Assembly: GCF_000238375.3 (NCBI RefSeq)
Contig: NZ_AHBZ03000027.1
Location: 1-64,000 of the forward strand
Direction of reading: 5' to 3'
DNA: 64,000 bases
Source of the DNA: Pseudoalteromonas citrea
GTDB taxonomy: Bacteria > Pseudomonadota > Gammaproteobacteria > Enterobacterales > Alteromonadaceae
Translations under genes and position numbers: made by a program
In this document: one piece after another, positions 54,889-64,000 of the stretch
Layout of the letters: each line of letters starts with the position of its first letter
Position numbering within the stretch: position 1 is the first letter of the stretch
The notes under the pieces: generated by a model
Told to the model about the DNA's origin: nothing
Databases searched by the model: none
Seen by the model: only the letters and a program-made list of their open reading frames with translations

Positions 54889-55230
54889 ATGATAAATAAA
54901 GATAAAAAAATTGAACGAATTATTGGACCCGCGCAATCAGCACGAATGGTTGAGACCATTGTGGGCTGTAAATGGTCTTTGACGGTCTATCAATTATTGG
55001 TACAAGGGATTAATCGCCCGGGAGAAATGGTCCGGGCTACAGAAGGGTTATCTACCAAAGTATTAAATCAGTGCCTCAAGCGTAATATTGAGTTTGGCCT
55101 GTTAAAAAAAATGAGTTATCCCGAGATCCCGCCTCGTGTTGAATACATCATTACCGAACTGGGTTATAAGTTGTTGCCGATACTCGACTCGTTAACTCAG
55201 TTACAGGAAGAAATTAATAAATCAAAATAG
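54889..55230 (+). CDS. HxlR-family winged-helix regulator
   Basis: A 113-residue DNA-binding protein. The segment VGCKWSLTVYQLLVQGINRP carries the conserved GxKW and a cysteine that in related regulators senses electrophiles or oxidants. FNEL-type recognition-helix sequence GLSTKVLNQCLKRNIEFGLL and the wing PPRVEYIITELGYKLLPIL follow. It is divergent from the SDR-cupin operon, its likely target. Confidence 0.92.
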   Translation: MINKDKKIERIIGPAQSARMVETIVGCKWSLTVYQLLVQGINRPGEMVRATEGLSTKVLNQCLKRNIEFGLLKKMSYPEIPPRVEYIITELGYKLLPILDSLTQLQEEINKSK

Positions 55231-55332
55231 TGCACATATCCTATTGCATACGTATTCAATAGGATATAAATAAATCATGCTCTACATTGTTATCGGTTTG
55301 TAAATAAACTTTCGACAACAAAAGAGCCAATT

Positions 55333-57369
55333 ATGACAACATTATTCACAACACGATTATCTCGTAATATTCGATCAAGCGCGGCAAAGTGTTTACTTGT
55401 TAGTGGTGCAACACTAATGAATCTTTCGGGCACTGTCGCTGCCCAACCGACAACATTTGTGCACTTATTTGAGTGGTCTTGGCCTGACATCGCCCATGAG
55501 TGTGAGACATTCTTAGGGCCCAATGGGTATGCTGCAGTACAGGTCTCACCGCCTAATGAACATATTGTGGGCGATACGTGGTGGACGCGCTATCAACCTG
55601 TCAGTTATCAATTACAAAGCAGAGGAGGTAATGCTCAACAATTCAAAGACATGGTACAGCGTTGTAAACAGGCAGGTGTTGATATTTATGTTGATGCGGT
55701 GATCAATCACATGGCAGCAGGAAGCGGGCAGGGCGTTGCAGGATCAACGTTTTCTTACAAGAATTTCCCCATGTACAGTGAGCAAGATTTTCATAGCACC
55801 TGTGCAATTAACGGTTCAGACTACGGCAATAATGCATGGCGCGTACAGCATTGTGAGTTAGTGGGCTTAGCCGACCTTGATACGGACTCAACATATGTAC
55901 AATCTCAATTGTCAGGGTATTTAAGTCATTTAGTTGATGTGGGGGTTGCTGGGTTTAGGTTAGATGCGAGTAAGCATATGCCGGCATCTGATATTGCCTC
56001 TATCTTAGCGAATGTAGCAGGTACTCCTCTGGTATTTCAAGAAGTTATTGACCAAGGTTTTGAGGCTGTCGGCGCGAGTGAATACTTTAATAATGGTTTG
56101 GTCACGGAGTTCAAATATACCACTAAGCTTGGAGAGACGTTCAAAAATGGTAAGTTGGCATGGCTAAGTAATTTTGGGGAGCCATGGGGCCTGATGCCAA
56201 GCGATAAAGCGGTGGTATTTATCGATAACCACGACAATCAAAGAGGGCATGGAGGCGCGGGTAATGTTGTAACATATGCCGATGGTCGACTGTATGATTT
56301 AGCCAATGTGTTTATGCTTGCTTTTCCATATGGCTATCCGAAAGTGATGTCGAGTTTTGAGTTTAATGGTGATACTGATGCGGGGGCACCTAATGTCCCA
56401 GTTCATCATAATGGGCAACTAAATTGCACGGCGCAGCAGTGGCAGTGCGAGCATCGAAACCCCTATATTGCAGGAGCTGTGGCGTTTAGGAATAACACCG
56501 TGGGTGCTTGGCGGGTGAATAATTGGTGGGATAATGGTGCTAACCAAATTGCTTTTTCTCGCGGGAGTGAAGGCTTTGTCGTGATTAATCGAGAAAGCGA
56601 TACGTTACGAGCAGCTTTGCAAACAGGCCTTGAGCCAGGTGTTTATTGCGATACGTTAACGGGCAAACTCAGTGATGATAAGTCTCATTGTACGGGTGAG
56701 CAATTGCGAATAGGTGAGAATGGTTTAGCTGAGATCACAGTGGAGCCTATGAGTGCATTGGCTGTTCATCGCCAGACTAAATTAGAACAGGATCAGGCAC
56801 CTGCTACTAAGCAGCGAACTGTCATATTCATTCAAGCAAACACCTCATCAGGGCAAGATATGTTTATTCGAGGGGGAATTGATCATAATTATGCGCGTGA
56901 GTTGGGCAGAGACTGTGACGTCGACCCGTTTGCTTGCGCGCTGAGTATGACACACAATAACCTTAATAATCCCACGACGAAAAGCTGGAAAGCAGGGGAC
57001 AGCTACTTAGATTGGAGCGGTGCTGAGGTAGAGCAAGGGGCCGGTGCACAGGGGACTCCTCTTGATTGGACGACAAATGACTGGCCACGTAGTTGGGGTG
57101 CTGAGCGTACAGTCGCCAAAGATGGCTTTGGCGTTAGTCCTTTAAATACTTTTGGCGCGCATTACTGGATGTTAGATGTACAACTTGACTGTGAGCAAGC
57201 TGTAAATGGCTGGTTTGAGGTAAAAGCATTCATCAAAAATGGCCAAGGATGGGAAGGTGACATTAACCAAGCACAAACGCCTTACCCGAGTAATAATCAC
57301 TTTGCACAGTGCGGTAAAATTAACATATTTGAGTTTGGTAAAAGTTCAGCAAGGTACGAGAACTTTTAA
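55333..57369 (+). CDS. Secreted GH13 alpha-amylase with C-terminal extension
   Basis: A 678-residue enzyme very like the cold-adapted alpha-amylase AHA of P. haloplanktis, as recalled. The signal peptide ends near residue 37 (VAAQ). The catalytic residues are D211 (FRLDASKH), E237 (FQEVID) and D301 (DNHDNQ); their spacing of 26 and 64 equals that in AHA (D174, E200, D264). The chloride-site set R209, N299 and K337 is conserved. After the beta-sandwich C domain, about 190 residues (from about 490, [20 protein letters not shown]) match the AHA C-terminal domain that is removed during secretion. It cleaves internal alpha-1,4 bonds of starch. Monocistronic. Confidence 0.96.
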   Translation: MTTLFTTRLSRNIRSSAAKCLLVSGATLMNLSGTVAAQPTTFVHLFEWSWPDIAHECETFLGPNGYAAVQVSPPNEHIVGDTWWTRYQPVSYQLQSRGGNAQQFKDMVQRCKQAGVDIYVDAVINHMAAGSGQGVAGSTFSYKNFPMYSEQDFHSTCAINGSDYGNNAWRVQHCELVGLADLDTDSTYVQSQLSGYLSHLVDVGVAGFRLDASKHMPASDIASILANVAGTPLVFQEVIDQGFEAVGASEYFNNGLVTEFKYTTKLGETFKNGKLAWLSNFGEPWGLMPSDKAVVFIDNHDNQRGHGGAGNVVTYADGRLYDLANVFMLAFPYGYPKVMSSFEFNGDTDAGAPNVPVHHNGQLNCTAQQWQCEHRNPYIAGAVAFRNNTVGAWRVNNWWDNGANQIAFSRGSEGFVVINRESDTLRAALQTGLEPGVYCDTLTGKLSDDKSHCTGEQLRIGENGLAEITVEPMSALAVHRQTKLEQDQAPATKQRTVIFIQANTSSGQDMFIRGGIDHNYARELGRDCDVDPFACALSMTHNNLNNPTTKSWKAGDSYLDWSGAEVEQGAGAQGTPLDWTTNDWPRSWGAERTVAKDGFGVSPLNTFGAHYWMLDVQLDCEQAVNGWFEVKAFIKNGQGWEGDINQAQTPYPSNNHFAQCGKINIFEFGKSSARYENF

Positions 57370-57386
57370 AGACTTAGCAAGGTTTT

Positions 57387-57423
57387 GAGTGATCGAGATA
57401 TGATACTAAATATCGGTCACTCA
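57387..57423 (+). terminator. Candidate hairpin after the amylase gene
   Basis: An imperfect stem of GAGTGATCGA..TAT pairing with ATATCGGTCACTC starts about 18 nt past the amylase stop. No T run follows, so confidence is limited. No gene is seen in the rest of 57370-57606. Confidence 0.4.
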
Positions 57424-57606
57424 AGCAGAGTAGACTACGAGCAAATTTGGTTAGCAATCTAATTGTATAATTGAGGCATATGAGATGGCCGATTTTTCAT
57501 AAGGTCTTACTAATTGATAAATAAAACCGTTAACTGTGTAATGTGGGGTTGCTCAAACATTTGCTGCAAGCATCATAGAGCGAAGTCGCTTTTTACCGAT
57601 AAAAGA

Positions 57607-58620
57607 TTATTCGCCCTCGCTTTGACACAACTGATCCAAGAGTAAACTCGGCACAACTTTAGTTTGGTTTGGACGTATATTTTGATCCATAAATGGGCTT
57701 ACATGACGTGTTACCCAAGGTACATCAATAATTTCTAAATACTTTCTTAATGAGTCTTCAAGGCCATATGTGTATAAAAATGAACTTCGTTCTAATGCAT
57801 AAGCCACTCTCACAAATTGAACTTGGCTGGGTAGCATTTTTGCTTTTACCACGGCTTCCATTATTAAGTAATGATACAGGTAATGAAAATTCTCGACTTT
57901 TAGGTCGAAGATGCTTTGTTTCACAGAGTTGTGATAACGCCAAAACTGCTTATATTTTCCTTGTAAAACGAGGCTGTCTAATAAGTTTAGCCCCGACTTT
58001 ACTGAGTTTTCAGAAGTGCCTTTTAAGCTATCGTCTCTAAACAATTTGATAAATTGACGTTGCGCGAGTTCGTGTTTTCCTGTTTCTAAATTGAGTGTTG
58101 CTTTTTTTTGCTGTATCCGGCGTTTGTCTTTCTCGCTGGTGGCAATACGCTGTGCTTGTTCAAGTGAGTCCGCAGCGTCATCATATAACCCGAGTTTGCG
58201 CTGCGACGAATACATATTTAACAACAGCCGTGTATGTTCTTTGTGGTTATCATTTACATAGTTGATTGCACATTTATATGCTGTAATTGCTTCGTGGTAT
58301 GCATGATTCTTCCTATATAAAATACCTAAGCCATTCAATATTTTGGCTTCTCTATTACGAGATAATTTTGCCCAGCGTTGATCACTGAGAAATAGCCCAG
58401 AAGATATAGCTGTTTTCGGGTGGTTTATTTTGACTGAGGTACTAAAAATGTTGGTGTGTAGCTCGAACGCACCAACGGTGACGGGTAAGTGTTTATACTT
58501 TTGAAATTGTTCAAATAGATAATGTGGGTCAGCTTTAGCATTTTTATTGAGTGCATCAGCATCTGGGAATGCGGCAGCGGTGGTCAAAACAGCTATAAAA
58601 TACAACGATGGCATGAACAA
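57607..58620 (-). CDS. Secreted TPR-like helical-repeat protein, hypothetical
   Basis: A 337-residue protein. TTG 58620 has GGGAG 9 nt upstream; ATG 58614 is the alternative. A hydrophobic N-terminus (SLYFIAVLTTAAAFP) suggests export. Helical repeats resemble TPRs (LNGLGILYRKNHAYHEAITA, then LGLYDDAADSLEQAQRIA). The C-terminus LLLDQLCQSEGE carries a cysteine. Architecture parallels the protein at 47208-48191. It may be an envelope scaffold or sensor part; no family is recognised. Confidence 0.7.
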   Translation of the reverse strand: MFMPSLYFIAVLTTAAAFPDADALNKNAKADPHYLFEQFQKYKHLPVTVGAFELHTNIFSTSVKINHPKTAISSGLFLSDQRWAKLSRNREAKILNGLGILYRKNHAYHEAITAYKCAINYVNDNHKEHTRLLLNMYSSQRKLGLYDDAADSLEQAQRIATSEKDKRRIQQKKATLNLETGKHELAQRQFIKLFRDDSLKGTSENSVKSGLNLLDSLVLQGKYKQFWRYHNSVKQSIFDLKVENFHYLYHYLIMEAVVKAKMLPSQVQFVRVAYALERSSFLYTYGLEDSLRKYLEIIDVPWVTRHVSPFMDQNIRPNQTKVVPSLLLDQLCQSEGE

Positions 58621-58776
58621 CGCTAAATACTCCCAATAAAACTCGACTTTATTCTATTGTGCATTAGTTAATAAACATCACAACTATATTTTTATTAAAC
58701 ATATCTTAAAGCGACTTTAAAAAATTTGATAATATACAGTGTAATTTTAGATAAACTTCTGAATAGAGTATAGATT

Positions 58777-59364
58777 ATGTGGATAGAAAACCAAGCATTG
58801 GATGGTAAGTATGTAAAATTAGAGCCGCTCGGAATGCAACATATTAGTGCATTACAGGTTGCCGTCACTGATGGAAAGTATTGGCGCCTTTGGTATGCTA
58901 ATGTGCCAGCACCTGATGAGATCGTGACTTATGTGGAGCACGCGATTGAGCAAGCTCATCTGGGAGAGGTCGCTTATGCGGTGATTGATAAGCGGACCAA
59001 TACGGTAGTTGGAACCACTCGTTATTATAATGTAGATGGAACCAATAAACGTGCCGCTATTGGCTATACTTGGTATGCAAACTCAGTGCGCCGTAGCCCC
59101 ATAAATACAGAGTCTAAATTATTACTGCTACAGAACGTGTTCGAACACCATTCAGCCATTGCTGTGGAATTTAAAACACACTTTTTTAATCATACCTCAA
59201 GAACTGCGATAGAACGTTTAGGGGCAAAATTAGATGGTATATTACGTTCACATCAAATTATGAAAGATGGCTCCTTGCGAGATACTGCGGTGTACTCAAT
59301 CATTGCCAGTGAGTGGCCTGCGGTCCGTAATAACCTTGAATATAAGTTACATGAGCATGCGTAA
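58777..59364 (+). CDS. GNAT-family acetyltransferase, RimJ/RimL-like
   Basis: A 195-residue cytoplasmic protein. It begins with a RimJ-type LDGKYVKLEPLGMQHIS. The RAAIGYTWYANSVRRSPINT segment stands where the acetyl-CoA loop is expected, and HFFNHTSRTAIERLGAKLDG near the end is the hallmark of ribosomal-protein-type GNATs. The acetyl-CoA loop is not the usual R-x-x-G-x-A, as in the subgroup acting on small molecules. Monocistronic. Confidence 0.85.
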   Translation: MWIENQALDGKYVKLEPLGMQHISALQVAVTDGKYWRLWYANVPAPDEIVTYVEHAIEQAHLGEVAYAVIDKRTNTVVGTTRYYNVDGTNKRAAIGYTWYANSVRRSPINTESKLLLLQNVFEHHSAIAVEFKTHFFNHTSRTAIERLGAKLDGILRSHQIMKDGSLRDTAVYSIIASEWPAVRNNLEYKLHEHA

Positions 59365-59496
59365 TACGGATGAGCATTTAGGTTAGGCCCTTTTTAAAAT
59401 GTGTTCAAACAGATAATTTATTGAACACATAACGGGAACTTGCCGACATATATAAAGTCTATTCATAAAGTTAAGGATTACTATATAGAGAATTGA

Positions 59497-60516
59497 ATGA
59501 AAACGACGCTACTATCACTTGTTTTATTATCATCTTTTTTAGCAACACACGCGAGCGCAAGCGAAGCCGAAAAACGACAACTACTCCACACGTTAAAGCA
59601 ACAGATCACCCAATTATATGTCATGCAAAATAGCATCCCTAAAATTATTGACGGTTTGTCTCAATTTGAAAACTCACAGGCGTTCACACAGGCGAAAGAT
59701 GTTTCGGCGCTATTACCCATATTAAATGAAACGCTGACTGAATTTGATAAGCACTTAAGTGTATCGAAGATTACATCACAGCCGCGTAAAAAAGGCGGCG
59801 TAGCAAAACCTAATGAGTCTTGGTTTGCGCAATTGGAACGTAAAAACTTTGGATTCAATCACGTTGAGATATTGCCTGGCAATGTGGGGGTATTAGCTTT
59901 TTGGGGTTTTTCTAATGTGACAGAGCAGAGTAAACAAAAAGTACAAGCGCTTATGACACTGTTAGACGGTGTTGATAGTTTGATCATTGACTTACGAGAA
60001 AACGGTGGCGGTGATGCGGCGATGGTTCAGCTTATTAGTAGTTACTTTTTAGATAAGCGCACTCATTTAAATAGTTTTTACTCGCGCGATACGGGCAAAA
60101 CGAGCGAGTACTGGACGGTGCCAATCGCTGGTAAAAAACGTGCTACATTACCGATTTATGTATTAACCAGTAACGCCACGTTCTCTGCGGCTGAAGAGTT
60201 CACATATAACTTTAAACATTTACACAGAGCAACTGTCATAGGCGAAAAAACCAAAGGGGGAGCGAACCCCTGGCGTTTTGTAAATCTTACTAATAATGTA
60301 CGTGTTTCTATGCCGGTATCTATGGCCATCAACCCCATTACTGAGACTAATTGGGAAGGCGTAGGTGTTAAGCCTCATCATACCATCCCCGCGAGTCAAG
60401 CATTATCGTATGCGCACCAAATGGCATTGCAAGAGTTAGCAAAGACTAAAACCAATATTCATGATTTGAATGATATAAAATCAGCGTTAAGCGATGTAAA
60501 TACGATACTTAAATAA
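59497..60516 (+). CDS. Exported S41-family peptidase
   Basis: A 339-residue protein with a signal peptide (to about 22, THASA). A helical N-terminal domain is followed by a tail-specific-protease/IRBP-like core: LIIDLRENGGGD, then SNATFSAAEEF with the catalytic serine S230, and GEKTKGGANPW with the lysine expected next. No PDZ domain is evident, so it belongs to the short, PDZ-less S41 branch. It likely degrades periplasmic or extracellular peptides. It is 9 nt before the LysE gene. Confidence 0.88.
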   Translation: MKTTLLSLVLLSSFLATHASASEAEKRQLLHTLKQQITQLYVMQNSIPKIIDGLSQFENSQAFTQAKDVSALLPILNETLTEFDKHLSVSKITSQPRKKGGVAKPNESWFAQLERKNFGFNHVEILPGNVGVLAFWGFSNVTEQSKQKVQALMTLLDGVDSLIIDLRENGGGDAAMVQLISSYFLDKRTHLNSFYSRDTGKTSEYWTVPIAGKKRATLPIYVLTSNATFSAAEEFTYNFKHLHRATVIGEKTKGGANPWRFVNLTNNVRVSMPVSMAINPITETNWEGVGVKPHHTIPASQALSYAHQMALQELAKTKTNIHDLNDIKSALSDVNTILK

Positions 60517-60525
60517 AGGTGTATT

Positions 60526-61152
60526 ATGTTTCCATTCGAGGTGTTTTTAGCATTCACAGTGGCTTGTATGGTACTTGTTTGCTCTCCAGGGCCTGATAAT
60601 TTACTGGCTATTGGCAGAGGGCTGAGCCAAGGGAAGCGTGCTGCCTTGGTGTCAGGTTCTGCATCGGGGACTGGTATTTTGTTTCATGTATTGGCAGCGA
60701 CGCTCGGGTTAACGGTTTTATTGCAAACTTCAACGCTTGCATTTTACATCGTTAAAACAATCGGTGCTGCGTATTTGATCTGGCTTGGGGTAAAGGTGCT
60801 TCGCAGTAAAGGGTTGTTCACGCTTAATCCTGTTGCTCGCCAACCATTACGCGCTATATTTTTAACTGGGTTTTTATCCGCGGCGCTTAACCCGAAACCA
60901 GGGTTATTTGTTTTGGCATTTATTCCACAGTTTGTTAACCCTGAGTTAGGCTCTGTCACCGCACAAATGGTTGGGTACGGCGTATGGTTTGCTTTTTTGA
61001 CTGCACTTGGCTTTACGCTTATGGGGGTTTTTGCTTCTCGGTTAAGCCAATGGTTACACACAAAGCCCCGTTTTGTCGATAAGCTGAATATTGGCGCTGG
61101 GTTAACCTTTGTTTCATCAGGCTTGGCTGTGGCTTTGATGCCACAAAAGTAA
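60526..61152 (+). CDS. LysE/RhtB-family amino-acid exporter
   Basis: A 208-residue inner-membrane protein with six hydrophobic segments. The family N-terminal signature CSPGPDNLLAIGRGLSQGK and the TGFLSAALNPKPGLFVLAF segment are present. It exports amino acids or homoserine-lactone-like compounds; the substrate is unknown. ATG 60526 has AAAGGTG upstream and follows the S41 peptidase gene closely, so peptide breakdown and amino-acid export may be cotranscribed. Confidence 0.92.
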   Translation: MFPFEVFLAFTVACMVLVCSPGPDNLLAIGRGLSQGKRAALVSGSASGTGILFHVLAATLGLTVLLQTSTLAFYIVKTIGAAYLIWLGVKVLRSKGLFTLNPVARQPLRAIFLTGFLSAALNPKPGLFVLAFIPQFVNPELGSVTAQMVGYGVWFAFLTALGFTLMGVFASRLSQWLHTKPRFVDKLNIGAGLTFVSSGLAVALMPQK

Positions 61153-61285
61153 CTCTTTGTGTATTTGCTCTTGAATTAGCGGTATTTATCACTATTTATA
61201 GCTTACGGTACAGCGAGTGACTTCGGGACTTGCAAAAATAGTGATAAGCTTTGCTTTATCCCCTGACTTTCTAAAAGGTAGTTTA

Positions 61286-61537
61286 ATGAACCCAATTCTT
61301 GCGATTTTAAAAGAACACAATATCAGCGACGCTCAGATAAGCGAGCTATTCCAAACGTTAACAGAAAACCCTTTAATGGCAATGGGCGTGGTGTCACAGC
61401 TAGGGATCCCACAAGACAAACTGCAACAACTTATGGGCCTAGTCATGCAAAACCCTGCACTGATTAAAGAAGCTGTTGAAGAGCTAGGCTTAGACTTTTC
61501 AAAAGTAGAAGAAGCAAAAGCCAAATTAAAGCAATAA
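61286..61537 (+). CDS. DUF2999-family protein
   Basis: An 83-residue helical cytoplasmic protein starting at ATG 61286 (AAGG 8 nt upstream); the longer open frame to 61217 is not credible. MNPILAILKEHNISDAQIS, then NPLMAMGVVSQLGIPQDKLQ and a closing EELGLDFSKVEEAKAKL match the DUF2999 proteins of Vibrio and Shewanella as recalled. The function is unknown. Confidence 0.85.
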   Translation: MNPILAILKEHNISDAQISELFQTLTENPLMAMGVVSQLGIPQDKLQQLMGLVMQNPALIKEAVEELGLDFSKVEEAKAKLKQ

Positions 61538-61864
61538 GTCCTGCCTCAAAGCTGTGAGTCATTGCCAGTTTTATGGCTTTGACTTGTAGCTGAGCTACCG
61601 TGTTTATTTTAGATCACTTTTTTCAGCCAAGTAATCAGCTAGTCTGGGCCTATTGCTCTTTAAATACCGCAGCATACTATTTCGTAATCTTTATATAACT
61701 TTACAAGTTATAACTTCATATACACCCTAGATCCGGTTTTATTTGAGCATATAGTTGTGAGTGTTTCTTGTGACGATACATTATGCTGGATTTAATGGAG
61801 TATTGTGGCTTAATAATTTAAGAGCAAATACATTACTTGTATCGATAGCGTATCTTAAAGTATA
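61538..61864. other. Intergenic stretch without recognised feature
   Basis: Non-coding sequence between the DUF2999 gene and the terminator at 61865. Neither strand holds a convincing gene or strong hairpin. Confidence 0.4.
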
Positions 61865-61891
61865 AAAAAGCCAGCAAGTTGCTGGCTTTTT
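61865..61891. terminator. Bidirectional terminator
   Basis: The stem AAAGCCAGC / GCTGGCTTT (61867-61875 and 61881-61889), with an AAGTT loop, has A-runs and T-runs on its two sides. It lies 33 nt after the stop of the surface-protein gene on the minus strand and also closes the plus-strand side. Confidence 0.9.
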
Positions 61892-61923
61892 AGGTGACGT
61901 TTTTGTCATGCTTTATTTAATGT

Positions 61924-64000
61924 TTAAACTTTATATTTGTAGCGTCTAATAACGCCTCCTAAAATAAGCAATAACATTAATAAGCCAAAGGTACCTGATG
62001 ATTTTTTATCTGGTGTCGGGGTTGGTGTTGGCGTCACAGTCGTAGCACTATCTAGCGTAACGGTTACTGCAACTTGACCCACATCACTTGCGCCATCACT
62101 GTCAGAGATTGTGTATTGAATTGTGGCAATACCAGAGAAACCAACATCTGGTGTATAGCGTAAGGTGCTGTTATCCGTAATGCTTACACTACCTTCATCA
62201 ACAGTTGCTTCGATGATGGTTAGCACATCACCATCACTATCTTGATCATTAGAGAGCACGTCAATGTCGAGTGTTTGCGTATCGAGTGCAGCTGCTGCAT
62301 CATTTACCGTTTGTGGCGCTGTGTTGGTCGTAATGGTTATAGCAGCATGACCACTTGCTGACCCACCTTGTGTATCGGCAATCATATAAGTTACCTGTGC
62401 AGTGCCAGATAAATTCTCTGGAGCTGTGAAGTAAACAAGGCCACCCTCAAGTTCTATGGTACCGATGTCAGATGTTGCGTTCACAACAGACAGAGTATCT
62501 CCGTCAGCATCTGTGTCATTGTGTAATACATTAAGTTGCATACGATTACCCGCTTTAACTGTGAAGGTGTCGTCTATCGTTACAGGTAACGTATTTCCGT
62601 TTAACACAATAGCCATACCACTTGGATCTACAACTGTTTTGTTAGCAATACCATCATCATCGTTAGGGCCACCATCAACGATTTGTAGCTTAATACACCA
62701 GTCTCCTGCATTAAGTCCGTCACGCCATTGACTGCTATTTGCTGCTGGACAATAACCTGACTCACCCTGCGCTGACATTACTTTGTTGCCGCCACCTAGT
62801 GAGAAGTTAACCCATTCGCCATTTTTGTACTTACGATAAACAGCATTTAAAGGCACCTGCTCATACTGAGGCAATACGATAGTAAAGGTATCTCCAGCAT
62901 TCATTAACCCTGAGGCAATGAAGTCATAAAGGCCACCCACGTTTTGCGCTGTATCATCACTTGGTAATTCAGAGCTTAGCAATTGCGCACCACCTGAACT
63001 ATTTTGTGCCACAGACGTGCCTTTACGTAACGATGTACCTGCTTGAGCTTCAATCAAGTGACCCGTCGAATTACCTGCACTACCTTGTAATACGTTAGGT
63101 TGTGAGATTGCATCTTGATAGTCAGGGATCCCGTCACCATCTGAGTCGGCATAGCCTTCTTCATTGTCGGGGATCAAATCACCATCGCTGTCTTGTGATG
63201 TTAATGCTGCCAGTTGTGCAATAACCTCAATATAGACTTCTTGAGACGCACTAAGTGCTGGAGTTGCATTATCGGTCACGCTAGCAGTAATACTATAAAT
63301 ACCCGCAGGTAACTGAGCTGGCGAGAAGGTAAACGCTGTATCTGTTGCACTGGTATTGCTTATACGAGGATCTGCACTTGTCCATGACACTTGTAATTGA
63401 TCATTACTGTTCGCATCCGACACAGTCGCTAAGAGTGTAACCTCACCTTGGTCAGCAGCGACAAGCGTACGGTTTTCACCTTGTTGGGTGATTGTGGTGG
63501 AGATCTGCGGGGCGATATTGCCTTCTTCTATAGATATTGTAGCGATATTGCTTGATGTATCAGCATTCACTTCATTACCAAGTGTAATAATGATTGCCTC
63601 GCCTGTTTCTTGCTGAGCGTCTTGGATCACCTCGAATGTGATTGAGCCAGAACGGCCTGAGGTAATAATGACCTCGCCACTTTCTAAAGTGTGGTCTGCG
63701 GCAGTCGCAGAGCCAGATACTGTATACGGTATGGTTACCGGGTAGCTAGGGGCATCACCATTTAGCTGAACAGTGACGGTGTTACTACTGCCTTCACTGA
63801 CAGTAAAGCCTTGATCTATCGATACTAGCGGGTTCACCGTTACCGTATGCGATGCCATAGCTATGCGTTCTTGGCTGTCTTGGGTTTGCCAATAAACAAG
63901 GTGGTTGCCTGGCGCAAATATACGGGTGTTGTCGACCAGTGATACAGCAAGCGTATTGCCTTGACTGTCGGTCGCGGTAGCTACGCCGAGTTCAACTTTT
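61924..64000 (-). CDS. Surface protein with Calx-beta, TSP3 and cadherin-like domains (partial)
   Basis: The 3' part of a larger gene: the frame stays open and protein-like past the ATG at 63858 to the window edge, so the true start is upstream. Visible parts in order are a Calx-beta-like domain (VSEGSSNTVTVQLNGDAPSY), a PKD-like domain, TSP3-type calcium repeats (DSDGDLIPDNEEG, DSDGDGIPDYQD) and a choice-of-anchor-U-like module (around YRKYKNGEWVNFSLGG). Two or more tandem cadherin-like repeats with NDTDADGD and NDQDSDGD follow. The C-terminus has a T/P linker, a hydrophobic segment (GTFGLLMLLLILGG) and RRYKYK, a GlyGly-CTERM-like sorting signal for rhombosortase. A surface adhesin or secreted enzyme is inferred. 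Confidence 0.85.
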   Translation of the reverse strand, partial: KVELGVATATDSQGNTLAVSLVDNTRIFAPGNHLVYWQTQDSQERIAMASHTVTVNPLVSIDQGFTVSEGSSNTVTVQLNGDAPSYPVTIPYTVSGSATAADHTLESGEVIITSGRSGSITFEVIQDAQQETGEAIIITLGNEVNADTSSNIATISIEEGNIAPQISTTITQQGENRTLVAADQGEVTLLATVSDANSNDQLQVSWTSADPRISNTSATDTAFTFSPAQLPAGIYSITASVTDNATPALSASQEVYIEVIAQLAALTSQDSDGDLIPDNEEGYADSDGDGIPDYQDAISQPNVLQGSAGNSTGHLIEAQAGTSLRKGTSVAQNSSGGAQLLSSELPSDDTAQNVGGLYDFIASGLMNAGDTFTIVLPQYEQVPLNAVYRKYKNGEWVNFSLGGGNKVMSAQGESGYCPAANSSQWRDGLNAGDWCIKLQIVDGGPNDDDGIANKTVVDPSGMAIVLNGNTLPVTIDDTFTVKAGNRMQLNVLHNDTDADGDTLSVVNATSDIGTIELEGGLVYFTAPENLSGTAQVTYMIADTQGGSASGHAAITITTNTAPQTVNDAAAALDTQTLDIDVLSNDQDSDGDVLTIIEATVDEGSVSITDNSTLRYTPDVGFSGIATIQYTISDSDGASDVGQVAVTVTLDSATTVTPTPTPTPDKKSSGTFGLLMLLLILGGVIRRYKYKV

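Noticed and set aside
1-64000. tRNA or rRNA genes, prophage or integrative element
   Set aside because: No cloverleaf, rRNA-like or phage-structural sequence was seen on either strand; only the IS3 copy and a MITE-like element are mobile.

Overview
The window looks like chromosome of a marine gammaproteobacterium, most likely Pseudoalteromonas. The base composition is AT-rich. It encodes a GH13 alpha-amylase whose catalytic and chloride-site spacing matches the Pseudoalteromonas haloplanktis enzyme, a GH19 chitinase with a C-terminal chitin-binding module, an ExeM/NucH-type secreted nuclease, a DUF2999 protein and a GlyGly-CTERM-like surface protein. No rRNA, tRNA, CRISPR array or prophage was seen. 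Family names are from recognition of motifs by eye, not from searches.

Layout. 1-1200 is a non-coding array of hairpin repeats. 1.3-7.6 kb holds a secreted metzincin, an FAD amine/amino-acid oxidase followed by a 57-codon small gene, and a PhzF-family enzyme. 7.6-10.8 kb is one lectin/discoidin/fibrinogen-domain gene broken by a nonsense codon and by a complete IS3-family element with a 4-bp target duplication. 10.9-13.5 kb is the secreted nuclease, followed by a decayed glycosidase tail. 14.2-18.7 kb holds the kynurenine genes (kynA-kynU), then a stand-alone homologue of the malate synthase G alpha/beta domain divergent from a RamB/ScfR-like regulator. 18.7-26.4 kb has a GNAT, an SDR, an outer-membrane barrel and a DUF1566 lipoprotein, then a tight operon DUF4956-CotH-VTC. 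26.5-34.0 kb has a broken lipoprotein gene, then signalling genes: a MASE1-PAS-PAS-GGDEF protein converging on a kinase / response regulator / REC-GGDEF-EAL operon.

34.3-42.6 kb carries a small secreted protein, a GNAT-FAD oxidoreductase pair, the chitinase, an FG-GAP protein, an RNA m5C methyltransferase and a DMT transporter. 42.7-46.9 kb is a nucleoside salvage locus: udk-nupC divergent from deoB-deoD, with two matching palindromes between them. 47-52.6 kb holds small secreted and membrane proteins, fpr and an HDAC-family protein. 52.7-53.3 kb has a MITE-like element and a 15-bp minisatellite. 53.3-57.4 kb has cupin-SDR divergent from an HxlR regulator, then the amylase. 57.6-64 kb has a TPR-like protein, a GNAT, an S41 peptidase, a LysE exporter, the DUF2999 protein and a large surface protein that runs off the window.

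The enzymes fit a particle- or surface-associated lifestyle: export of nuclease, chitinase, amylase and protease; import and salvage of nucleosides; amino-acid oxidation through LAAO and kynurenine; and c-di-GMP control. The least explained items are the covarying hairpin array, the free malate synthase G domain beside a glyoxylate-type regulator, the DUF4956-CotH-VTC operon, and the twin nucleoside-locus palindromes.
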